DNA of 13,722 nucleotides from Polyrhizophydium stewartii (taxonomy: Eukaryota > Chytridiomycota > Chytridiomycetes > Rhizophydiales): assembly GCA_027604665.1 (NCBI GenBank), contig JADGIZ010000031.1, positions 1-13,722 of the forward strand. The letters run 5' to 3'. This document shows positions 1-7,111 of the stretch, piece after piece (position 1 is the stretch's first letter; every line of letters begins with the position of its first letter). Under the pieces are notes generated by a model. It did not search any database. It was given only the letters and a program-made list of their open reading frames with translations, and was not told where the DNA came from. Made by a program: the position numbers and the translations under genes.

Positions 1-15
1 TTATAGCATGTTAAT

Positions 16-66
16 TTATTATGAGGTCGCTAGCGTCAGCTCGCGCCTAGCGACGCCGCTTAATAA
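16..66. repeat. GC-core hairpin, family B, copy 1
   Basis: The core is AGC TCGC, loop GCCTA, GCGA, then CGCC and GCT. TCGC (41-44) pairs with GCGA (50-53) and AGC (38-40) with GCT (58-60). AT-rich arms TTATTA (16-21) and TAATAA (61-66) can pair outside this core. The 19 bases at 39-57 are identical to 712-730. The 5' arm also contains the small palindrome TCGCTAGCG. No coding or tRNA signal is seen. Confidence 0.7.
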
Positions 67-700
67 TGGATGAGTTCACTACAAAACCTAAATCTGACAA
101 TTCGATGAGTTCATTATACAGGGACTTAACAAAGAATAAAGGAGTTGGCTAGCTCTCCTAAAAATAAAGTAGAAGGTCTGTACAGAGGAAAGTTAATTGA
201 AACTAGAATAACACACTTATTTCAATGCTGGTTGGTACGAGTTCGAATTTAAAACAAATTAGAATGCTCGGGCTCGTGGATTCCATGTCAAAGTCTCTCA
301 CTTCAATTAGGATTAGAAAAGCTTCTTCTTAAGCTGCAACGATCATAAATAACATAATGGATTGACCTTCAAGTTGGTTTTCTAGTAATATTCTAAAACT
401 AATTAAAATGATGGGCGAAATTACCAAGAATGTGAGCTTAAGAGGTAACGCGATTATTAGATATAGCATGAATTTATAGTGATCGCGCAGCGCCACACGA
501 CACAAGCAAGATCTATTAAAGGATTCAGGAGTTATTATAAAGCTCCTTAACTCATTAATCCAAATAGCCGACCCTAAACAATAGACAGATCATCTTATTG
601 GAACCACATCCTCTATTTTACTAGCATAATCTAAAAGAATCTGACAATGAGTCTAGAACATCTGTAGATGTTTTTCATAGGATAAAACACAATATATAAA
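67..700. other. AT-rich spacer, no gene seen
   Basis: About 630 bases with frequent stops in all frames under the standard code. I see no tRNA T-arm that folds, no rRNA landmark and no strong hairpin. A GTTCGAATT word near 241 looks like a T-loop, but its flanks do not pair. Confidence 0.6.
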
Positions 701-738
701 CTGATAATCGGGCTCGCGCCTAGCGACGCCCTTATCAG
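701..738. repeat. GC-core hairpin, family B, copy 2, with extended stem
   Basis: This is the most complete member of the family. CTGATAA (701-707) pairs with TTATCAG (732-738), GGGC (710-713) with GCCC (728-731), and TCGC (714-717) with GCGA (723-726). The loop is GCCTA and single bases bulge out. The stem totals 15 pairs in 38 bases. It shares a 19-base identity with copy 1, but its outer arms are unrelated in sequence and still self-complementary. Confidence 0.8.
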
Positions 739-1024
739 AATCAGATTAAACGTAATTCTCAACAAAATTTATAACTAACTGTAAAACTTTTTGATTTCCG
801 CACCCACTTAGACAATACCTATTGATTCATCTTTTATGCTCTTATCTCAGCTTATCAGCAATTCTACTTATCAACTATGAGGTAGTAGTGGTTAATAAGA
901 AAATAGATAAGCAGGTTAATTAGTAATAGATAGCTCATGCAAAATGAGCCTCCTGATCGGTTCAACACTTCTAGTTAGATTCCTCTAGATGACTTAATCA
1001 TAATTTATAATACAATTTAACTTC

Positions 1025-1060
1025 CCAACCTCGTGTAACGCCGCAAAGCGGCTAGGTTGG
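1025..1060. repeat. Two-tier hairpin with AAA triloop
   Basis: CCAACC (1025-1030) pairs with GGTTGG (1055-1060). Inside, GCCGC (1040-1044) pairs with GCGGC (1048-1052) across an AAA loop. The same CCGC-AAA-GCGG tip recurs at 12363-12373 with a different outer stem. Confidence 0.7.
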
Positions 1061-1298
1061 TTAAGTATCTAATCTAATCAATACGAAGTTCTATTAGCTC
1101 CCTCTTGACATCCTCATAGGGTGGTCTCTTTAAATCATCTAAAGCTCTTTTGAGCTGATAATGTGCAGAGTTAGAGTAAAAATTAGTAATATTCCCATCT
1201 AATGCCAAACTAGTTGAGGAGCTCGATATGGTGATTGGTCGATTGTCGCGGCGTCGATTTGTAGGTGCTAGTAGATCGAAGATCGGTCGCTCCGGGAG

Positions 1299-1319
1299 AC
1301 CTGGTCTAGACGACCAGGT
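1299..1319. repeat. 8-bp perfect hairpin
   Basis: ACCTGGTC (1299-1306) and GACCAGGT (1312-1319) are perfect complements around a 5-base loop. The hairpin lies in a GC-richer island at about 1210-1480 that also holds a family A hairpin. No T-run follows, so there is no bacterial-type terminator signature. Confidence 0.7.
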
Positions 1320-1398
1320 GTAGGATTTTGATCAATTGACGCACTTCTGGGGCCGATTTGGCACCCGCGACTTTTTGGGGGTTTTGGGCAAATCTGCT

Positions 1399-1418
1399 CC
1401 GCGACGGAGTCGCTCCAA
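1399..1418. repeat. Hairpin family A, copy 1
   Basis: The 20-base word CCGCGACGGAGTCGCTCCAA contains the stem GCGAC, loop GGA, GTCGC. Identical 20-mers lie at 2120-2139 in the same orientation and at 8138-8157 inverted. It falls inside an 81-codon minus-strand frame (1306-1551), whose openness is probably due to local GC content. Confidence 0.8.
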
Positions 1419-1536
1419 ATATCTTATGAGTGAAGACGACCTCATCGGGCTGCGGACGAAGCGACACCGAAGGGGGCTTCGAATTTAGTGCAATGCCTAA
1501 ATCAGGAATTCCTCCGCTGCTGCTATCTGGTTTACC

Positions 1537-1554
1537 CCCTATATACACCATCTA
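1537..1554. repeat. 18-base direct repeat, copy 1
   Basis: CCCTATATACACCATCTA is repeated exactly at 1778-1795. Its reverse complement contains TAGATGGTGT, which also occurs on the plus strand at 1678 and 4714 and, with one first-base change, near 6607. On the minus strand the repeat would encode ATG GTG TAT ATA GGG, but only this copy is followed by an open frame. Confidence 0.7.
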
Positions 1555-1558
1555 ACAG

Positions 1559-1583
1559 TCGGACTCGCGTTAAGCGACGTCCT
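1559..1583. repeat. GC-core hairpin, family B, copy 3, compensatory variant
   Basis: The order is GGAC, TCGC, loop GTTAA, GCGA, C, GTCC. Compared with copy 2 (GGGC/GCCC), both sides of the outer pair have changed together (G-C to A-T) and pairing is kept. The loop has changed, while TCGC, GCGA and the single C between GCGA and the outer strand are kept. The AT-rich outer arms of copies 1 and 2 are missing here. Confidence 0.75.
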
Positions 1584-1777
1584 TACAGAAATACGATCTA
1601 ATTCCGCGCTGCAAGCAAAATCGAATTCCGCTCTCAATTTTTAGTGTTTTTCCTATATTTGGAAGCCGCTGCGCGATTAGATGGTGTTCTGATAGAGAAA
1701 ATGCCTCAGATATCAAATAATAGGGGCTTTGATTAAGGTCAATAATTAGAATTGGAGATTAATCAAATATCGTATAA

Positions 1778-1795
1778 CCCTATATACACCATCTA
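1778..1795. repeat. 18-base direct repeat, copy 2
   Basis: This is an exact second copy of the 18-mer at 1537-1554, 241 bases downstream. The flanks do not match, so the duplicated unit is short. Confidence 0.7.
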
Positions 1796-2119
1796 TTCAG
1801 AAATAACCGAAATGATACCAAATCGTGAGGAGCGACGCCACTAGGGCTTTCTCATTGACTTATTAAAAGGATTCGAATTCTTTCTTATCGTCTTGTGGTC
1901 TATTTGGCGAATTACCCAAGATTTGCCATCTAATCGTAAAAAAGAATCGAGATAAGATCGATGATAGTAAAATGAGATTTTGGTAAGACCCGCGGTGGAT
2001 ATATTAGCTTACCAATGAGCATTTTTGAATCAATTCTAGGGGAATCAGCCGGGATGGTAAATATTGAACGATAATAGGTAAAATGAAATGAATGAAGATT
2101 TGATAAATCTGATTGAATG

Positions 2120-2140
2120 CCGCGACGGAGTCGCTCCAAT
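2120..2140. repeat. Hairpin family A, copy 2
   Basis: It contains the same stem, GCGAC-GGA-GTCGC, in the same 20-base context as 1399-1418. One further base (T) is shared with the inverted copy at 8137-8157. The surrounding sequence is unrelated. Confidence 0.8.
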
Positions 2141-2158
2141 GATCATAAGGCTATTTGA

Positions 2159-2174
2159 CCACTCTATAGAGTGG
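2159..2174. repeat. CCACTCT hairpin, copy 1
   Basis: CCACTCT pairs with AGAGTGG around a 2-base centre, AT. The same 7-bp stem with centre CT lies at 9655-9670 inside the large hairpin cluster. It follows the family A hairpin by about 20 bases. Confidence 0.65.
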
Positions 2175-2240
2175 ATTAAACTAATTGCTTCCATTCGAGG
2201 CTAACCGACATGAGCCGACCTATCAAAATGAGGGGTTTTC

Positions 2241-2278
2241 ACCGGGGGGATGTATAGGGCCTTAGACGTCCCCCTGGT
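2241..2278. repeat. Long G-rich/C-rich hairpin
   Basis: ACCGGGGGGA (2241-2250) pairs with TCCCCCTGGT (2269-2278) in 10 pairs, one of them G-T. Three further pairs (T-G, G-C, T-A) extend inward. This is one of the longest stems in the window and marks the boundary between the hairpin-rich left end and the T-rich spacer that follows. Confidence 0.75.
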
Positions 2279-2280
2279 AT

Positions 2281-3170
2281 CTATCAGATCTTTGGTGCAG
2301 AAGTTATTTATACTTAGGTTATTTATGCTTACGGTTAATTTAGGGTTGGTACAGATTATGTTAAGTTTAAGAGATACTCAAGTTTAATTGGTGTTGAGTT
2401 TAGATTAAGTTAGTACTTAGGTGTAATCTAAGGCCTAAGTGTAAGAAGTTAAGGATAAGATTCACAAGTTTGATTATTAGCTGTGTAAAAATACTTACAA
2501 CATTACTAGCTACTAAATTAGAGCCCAACCAGGTATAACTAAATCAAGTAACATTTAGCTGAGCCAAGTTACATTTGGGAAAGTAGTACCTAATCGATCT
2601 AAAGATCGACTTACTTGTAAAGAGCAACAGTATGAATGATATCTACTTGTCAATATCTTTGATGTTTGATTCATTTTCTTGTCAATTATCTTTTAGTTTG
2701 ATTAAATTACTAGTAAGGAGCAATTGCGACATTTAAAGTTTGTCATACTTTTGATTCTAGGTATCTTTCTAAATCTTAAAGTCATAGTTTAATTAAGGCT
2801 CTAATAGTCATTTTGTATATTTCAAGTTTTTATCTTATCTCTTGATCACCTTCCTCTTGTACATTAATTATGTAAAATGTTATGTAATAAAGATAACCCA
2901 TCTAACTCAAGTTACCCAGAATCAACATAGATTGAGATATTGACACAAGTTCTGCTCTCGTGTAAAGAGGATTTCTAAAGCTGGAACTAACATGTTAATA
3001 AGTAGGTAAGTCTGTAAGTACCAAGAGATCAACTTAGCATGTAAAGATTTTGCAATTATCTAGCTGAAGAAGATACAAATCTGTGTGGTACAGAATCTAT
3101 AACCTAAAGTATAAACAATAATAGTATCAATTCGGGTAATACATCCATATTCTGCTCTATATACAGCGAT
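2281..3170. other. AT-rich spacer with TTAGG/AAGTTTAA-like words, no gene seen
   Basis: About 890 bases without a supportable frame, tRNA or rRNA signature. Loosely repeated words such as TACTTAGGT, AAGTTTAA and TAAGTGTAA occur at 2310-2460 without fixed spacing, so I do not call a tandem array. Confidence 0.5.
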
Positions 3171-3174
3171 TAAG

Positions 3175-3483
3175 ATGAGTCTAATTCCCTTCGGTAACTC
3201 ACCAATTCTCCTCTATTCTGCTATCATTCCAATCATTACGGTGGCTCTTGTCCCACCTTCATTCATTTCATTTAATACTCAGCGCTTAGTGAAAGCTGTA
3301 ACAGCTAAACCAATTTGAAATTCTATATGACTAACAATGAAACACCTCCTACGGATTAAGGAAGATGCTGTTCAATGGTTAGACGAACTATCTGTCAGTG
3401 AAAAGATTGAATCAGTTAATGGAGCAATAGATGACTTTTTACAATCATCTATATGGATAAGGAATAATGGATTAAAAATCTAA
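3175..3483 (+). CDS. Protein-like frame open only if TGA is sense; unknown product
   Basis: The function is not recognised. From ATG at 3175 the frame runs to TAA at 3481 (102 residues), with TGA at codons 48 and 52 and no TAG. Read as Trp, as in many mitochondrial codes, the two give WNSIW. The N-terminal part has one strongly hydrophobic stretch (roughly residues 8-32). The C-terminal half is charged and helix-like, with the stretches RIKEDAVQWLDEL and SEKIESVNGAIDDF. G+C falls from codon position 1 to 2 to 3 by hand count (44, 37 and 28 of 103), as in coding DNA. Upstream, the frame stays open for about 20 more codons without ATG. Under the standard code only a 48-residue frame from ATG at 3337 remains. 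The layout recalls a small membrane-anchored mitochondrial protein, and the N-terminus faintly recalls Atp6, but the Atp6 core is absent. It may be a real gene, a remnant or chance. Confidence 0.3.
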
Positions 3484-3489
3484 TTGTGA

Positions 3490-4110
3490 AAAATCTTATC
3501 CTTGTCTGAAACCTAAAAGATTGATTGTTCAACTGAGATCATATTATGTAGTATATCATTAAGATTTCAAATAATAGTTGAAGGGTCAAATTAACCAACA
3601 TAAATAGTTTTCTTATTGTTTAGCTGAATAATGGTAATTAACCATGTATATAAAATATAATTGTGATTGAATCAAATTATGAAATCTCATTTTATTCAAC
3701 TTAGCTATTCTCGATCTTCTAGATCGATACTCAAGAACTTCTAGGTTTTCTATCTAGAACTTTGCCGGTGAAGAGGTTGAGTCAAATATTAAATATTCAT
3801 TAATGACCAACGAAGTTGGTGGATGTTAACCAAATAAAAAGAGTATTTCTCCCTACAACCCCTCAGCCTCATAGATCTAGTTCAATAAACCACGATATAG
3901 AATGATTAATCGGGCCCAATCGAGCGTTCATAAACACTATTGGTCAATTCTGACTTTTTAGGTTACATGTTCGAGGTTCCGATCCCGATTCGATTTACTA
4001 AAATAGGTAAATGTAGCATTCGTTCTAATCTCCGAAGAACTAATCAGTTGAATTAGGACAACGACAAATTGAACTGAAGGATTAATCGTACTATGTTTAG
4101 ACCTCTGAAT
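3490..4110. other. AT-rich spacer with one small hairpin, no gene seen
   Basis: No supportable gene. A 68-codon minus-strand frame (3958-4164) starts with TTG and runs through a GC hairpin; I treat it as chance. The sequence around 3972-3990 resembles a tRNA T-arm but its stem does not pair. Confidence 0.5.
3806..3820. repeat. GAA-triloop hairpin
   Basis: ACCAAC pairs with GTTGGT around the 3-base loop GAA. It is one of five stems in this window closed as C-GAA-G, counting both strands. Confidence 0.65.
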
Positions 4111-4114
4111 CTTG

Positions 4115-4148
4115 AGCAATCTCGGAGCGGCATCCGCCGCGGATTGCT
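4115..4148. repeat. Two-tier GC hairpin
   Basis: AGCAATC (4115-4121) pairs with GATTGCT (4142-4148). Inside, GCGGC (4127-4131) pairs with GCCGC (4136-4140) around ATCC. The inner stem is the same five pairs as in the family A variant at 12125-12137, with a different loop. Confidence 0.65.
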
Positions 4149-4495
4149 TCTTTGATGTCAACAATATTGTTATTTGTCATCTGATTTATCTAGACTACCA
4201 CCTCTTATGGTTTTATTCTTCATTAGATTAACAAAGTGTGGTCAGTGTCGCCTTAAAGCATTATGGAATTTCTTTATGATTGCTGTGCTTTCGGTAATTC
4301 TAAATAAATCTCACTAGAATGTCTACGGTTTTATCCAATTCAATTATACCTATAAGGTCAGAGATTGAGAATAGCTGAACCCTCCTTAGCTTTAACAAAC
4401 TGTGAGTTTGAAATTCTTTTTTCTTTCCATGAGCTTTAATTTTACCGCAGATGATGTTTATAGGGGAATTGATGAATAGCCCTGATCTAGAAGAA
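4149..4495. other. AT-rich spacer, no gene seen
   Basis: Stops are frequent in all frames and there is no RNA-gene signature. Nothing beyond short AT-rich words is visible. Confidence 0.5.
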
Positions 4496-4513
4496 CCCCT
4501 CTAGTGAGAGGGG
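4496..4513. repeat. CCCCTCT/AGAGGGG hairpin
   Basis: A perfect 7-bp stem around the loop AGTG. It opens a 330-base island with several GC-rich structured elements in otherwise AT-rich DNA. Confidence 0.65.
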
Positions 4514-4565
4514 GTGAATGATGAAAGCTATGCTTGAAGAATTGGGGGTGGTGATAAAAAGTTAT

Positions 4566-4659
4566 CCTCATGCAATTGATCCGAATAACTGGAACGTAGT
4601 GAAGCTTATGAGGGCACCGCTAGTTAAGGTGGTACACCTGCTAACGTACGGATCAATTG
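4566..4659 (+). other. Structured element with 11-bp closing helix; candidate non-coding RNA
   Basis: CAATTGATCCG (4573-4583) and CGGATCAATTG (4649-4659) are perfect complements. Between them, GTTA (4623-4626) pairs with TAAC (4642-4645) and AGGTG (4627-4631) with CACCT (4635-4639) around GTA, making a 9-bp hairpin with a 2-base bulge. CCTCAT (4566-4571) can also pair with ATGAGG (4608-4613). That pairing crosses the 11-bp helix, so it would be a pseudoknot or an alternative fold. The alternative fold faintly recalls 5S rRNA (helix II, then CACCG and an IV/V-like hairpin), but helix I and a standard loop C are not found. The strand shown is arbitrary. It could be a small structured RNA, an intron remnant or a DNA palindrome. 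Confidence 0.4.
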
Positions 4660-4824
4660 GAGGAATTGTATAAAGCATTGTGCCGCTTGAACGTTGAGAT
4701 AGATGGTCCCTTTTAGATGGTGTTTCTAGGGGGATTTAGAAATGGAGTAAGATAAAAGGGAAATGCAATAATTAAGCAACCCCTTTGCAAGGGGTCGAAC
4801 GTAGTGACCTTGGGAACGTAGTGA
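4592..4824. repeat. GAACGTAGTGA word in three copies
   Basis: The 11-mer GAACGTAGTGA occurs at 4592-4602, 4797-4807 and 4814-4824. The last two copies are 17 bases apart. Between copies 1 and 2, at 4780-4794, lies the hairpin CCCCTT, loop TGC, AAGGGG. I saw the word nowhere else in the window. Confidence 0.65.
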
Positions 4825-4910
4825 GGGGGGGTAGTTATAAAAGATTCTTCCTCATACGCTAATTGATGAATATTTTGGATATAATCAAGTACCTCATTTA
4901 AAGGAAGATT
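4713..4910 (-). pseudogene. Downstream frame-shifted continuation of the ribosomal-protein-like frame
   Basis: The neighbouring minus-strand frame closes with TAA at 4909-4911. Skipping one base there continues as LPLNEVLDYIQNIHQL, followed by a run of acidic residues, with third positions still mostly A or T (about 20 of the first 24 codons). After about codon 24 the reading enters the C-rich complement of the GAACGTAGTGA repeats and loses protein-like character. It ends at TAA at 4713-4715. This fits a gene whose 3' part has a one-base indel and then an inserted repeat island. It could instead be chance openness, or a frameshift corrected by RNA editing or recoding. No homologue is recognised for this piece alone. 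Confidence 0.25.
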
Positions 4911-5223
4911 AATTAACCAATTGATAAAGACCTATTGGACCGGTAGACGATTTAATAATCAATGGTTGACGTACTAAGGGTATATTGGTAAACATTATTA
5001 ATACACGTCTACGTATTATACCTGAATCATTAATATTAAAGTAGTGATAACCTGTTATCTATAATAATCCTTCATATTGGAAGATACCTTTAGCTTGTTG
5101 TCCTTTAATTTCTATACGTAAAGGATCTTTTCCAGTTATAGATTTTAATGTAGATATTGATCTTTTGGTATAATTTGATAGTTCATTTATAATCAACTAA
5201 CGTTTTTCATATAAATTAGCCAT
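4909..5223 (-). CDS. Ribosomal-protein-like frame with two in-frame TAG codons (S3 C-terminal region or S8-like)
   Basis: Read leftward from ATG at 5223 to TAA at 4909 the frame has 104 residues, with TAG at codon 9 (5197-5199) and codon 55 (5059-5061) and no TGA. By hand count only about 15 of 107 third positions are G or C, against about a third of first and second positions, which is the strongest coding bias seen here. The protein is basic and starts MANLYEKR. Residues around ITGKDPLRIEIKG, a later RIIRRR-like basic patch (IIRRRVL) and the end IIKSSTGPIGLY recall the C-terminal domain of mitochondrial uS3, where a 'GxRIEIKGR' strand is followed about 50-60 residues later by 'TxxGxxGxKxW'. 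An alternative fit is uS8 (PLVRxxxII, S..G...LY). Neither match is decisive. A complete uS3 would be longer, and an in-frame TAA sits directly upstream. If TAG were Leu, as in some chytrid and chlorophycean mitochondria, the reading would be uninterrupted. Confidence 0.35.
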
Positions 5224-5229
5224 TTAAAA

Positions 5230-6040
5230 TTGATTATTACTTAACTAATTCTAATCACTACTATGTACCATGGATGAATCCTATAATGAACTAATCAATT
5301 CAGCATAAAGGGATTTCCCAGTACCAATTAATTCTAGATATAGATATCTAGTAGGCGTATAACCACCTGCCAAATACTTTACTTTATATTATTGTGGGCT
5401 AGTTGTTTTAGGGTGGATACCCCCCCTTGCTAATCTAAGCTTAGTAGTTGATGCGTAACATTATCTATACAAGCTATTAATCTAATCCCTGTTGCAATCT
5501 ATACCTTGTTACATATCTTATTGATTGGTGATATTTATATGTTTATTACTATTTTTATCATGATACTTTATTTGCCTAGGTAGCCTGCTAGATGATACAC
5601 CATGATATATATAATGTTTATTAGCTGATATAGTAGAATTGACACTTAATTAGCAATAGCATAATATATTGATGGACCTACTACTTATTGTACAACCTAA
5701 TTAATGGTACCATGATAGAGATACTAATTGTGTCCTATATCTTACTAATTATAGTTTGCATGTAATCTATATAACCGTATCTGGATATCCTGATGTAGCC
5801 TATTAATTGTATGATATAACATGATATATGCTGATTGATCTAGGTAACCTTGATTGATTGAATATGCTATATATTACCAATTATAGTAAACCTGTAGCCT
5901 AGATATGATTGATATTGCTTGACATACAAATAATAGCTTTAATATATAATGTGTCAGGTATTACGTATACTGCTTTAGTATTTATTTTTTAATGGGCTCC
6001 TTTATACAGTTTGGTATTGATGTTACGCATCTTGTACTAT
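5230..6040. other. AT-rich spacer with diffuse repeated words
   Basis: No gene under the standard code. Loosely recurring words include CATGATATAT (about 5602 and 5821), GTAGCCTA (about 5805 and 5896) and CTAGGTA (about 5577 and 5840). If TAG and TGA are sense, a hydrophobic 71-codon frame lies at 5434-5649, with stretches such as VAIYTLLHILLIG and FITIFIMILYL. T-rich DNA gives such readings easily, so I do not call it a gene. Confidence 0.4.
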
Positions 6041-6047
6041 ATTTATC

Positions 6048-6064
6048 AATGAGCTTCGCTCATT
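6048..6064. repeat. TTC/GAA-triloop hairpin
   Basis: AATGAGC pairs with GCTCATT around TTC. On the minus strand the loop is GAA, giving the mini-hairpin GCGAAGC at its tip. Confidence 0.65.
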
Positions 6065-6065
6065 C

Positions 6066-6560
6066 TATGTAATATCAGTTGATGTTATTGATTGTTATTG
6101 CTTATTGTATTGTATTTTATCAGATATGACTTAATTATATAGTCTCTATTTGGCTTATTTCTGATCAATCTAGGTTCTTAGTTTAGATCTATCAATAATT
6201 AAATATCCAGCCTTCTAAGAGATACATCCCAGAAATGGTTCTAATTTATAAGAGACAAGAAAGGAGAAGTATGTTATAGGATACAAAGGAGGATTAACAC
6301 TATTTGGATTATCAATTTCTCTTTACAATTTCTAAAGTATACATAATTGAAGCGGCTTCGCAATTTAGGTATATCTCTAATATTTTATGAAACAAGAGAG
6401 TGTAATTAATTACCAAAATAACCTAATTATATAAGAACTTAGACCTAAGAGAGATCTACAATAATTGAAAGAAGATTATTAATTAAGGTTTCACAGAAAA
6501 ATAAGATCTTCCTACGGAGCCATTCTTGTATATTGGTTTGTAGGGGTGCAAGGTATTTTG
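6066..6560. other. AT-rich spacer, one small hairpin
   Basis: At 6345-6365, AATTG and CAATT enclose a GAAG-CCG-CTTC tip (minus-strand reading). Otherwise there is no supportable gene, RNA or repeat. Confidence 0.45.
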
Positions 6561-6561
6561 A

Positions 6562-6744
6562 TTATAAGATAATCAGGTGTATAAGGGGAAACAGTCACAT
6601 AGAATACAGATGGTGTATGTAGATCTCAAATATCTTAAGTACCTCACATAAAGAAGGGGTAGTAACATGAGGGAATAAAAGATCTTTTGGTAATATTCTC
6701 AGTGAAGACCTTCAAAGGGAATAACATGTGTATCCATATAACAT
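6562..6744 (-). other. Weak protein-like frame if TGA is Trp
   Basis: From ATG at 6744 a 60-residue frame runs to TAA at 6562-6564, with two TGA codons. The stretch PSLCEVLKIFEIYIHHL loosely resembles LNEVLDYIQNIHQL at 4840-4900 on the same strand, and both are encoded over GAGGTACTT. A nine-base match is expected by chance in a window of this size, so the resemblance is only a lead. The product is not recognised. Confidence 0.15.
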
Positions 6745-7111
6745 CGTGAGAAATTGTCCCGAATTTGGTTACTCTGTAGAATCTTATTATTTTATTACTC
6801 TGATTTTATCTAATAGTTCCTATTTACAGGGTCTGGACTATATGCGAATTTATTACGGCCTCTAAATAAGGATGACTAGTCGAATCGTAGATTCGAGAAT
6901 ATTGACTAAGTTGAAATCGCTATGGATAGAGATATTCTAGTCTAGAACTATTCTCTTTGATGAAAGACTCAATCATAGATCCGCTGAGACCAGCCAATGG
7001 CACTATAAGAACCTACTAGATACTTCTTTATTGAGGATTATTCATAGGATCTCACTACTCAAAACGTATCCTAACTTGAGTCGTTTGGTTACTATTTGGA
7101 GGTTTGAATAA

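Noticed and set aside
1299..1319. Rho-independent terminators at the strong hairpins
   Set aside because: Most GC hairpins lack a following T-run and do not sit at the 3' end of a supportable gene.
1306..1551. 81-codon minus-strand frame starting ATG GTG TAT ATA GGG
   Set aside because: It lies in a GC-richer island where stops are rarer, runs straight through a family A hairpin, and its start is the 18-mer that also occurs at 1778 without an open frame. The protein shows no recognisable motif.
1930..2139. 69-codon minus-strand frame
   Set aside because: It starts with TTG inside a family A hairpin, has no motif, and is of chance length for this composition.
3960..3992. tRNA T-arm-like sequence (GGTTCCGATCCC)
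   Set aside because: There is one base too many for a T-loop, and no acceptor, D or anticodon stems could be matched around it.
3958..4164. 68-codon minus-strand frame
   Set aside because: TTG start, passes through the two-tier hairpin at 4115-4148, and has no recognised domain. It reads fairly naturally, so a remnant cannot be fully excluded.
4566..4680. 5S rRNA
   Set aside because: There is some similarity in the helix II and IV/V region, but no helix I, no standard loop C, and a competing perfect 11-bp helix.
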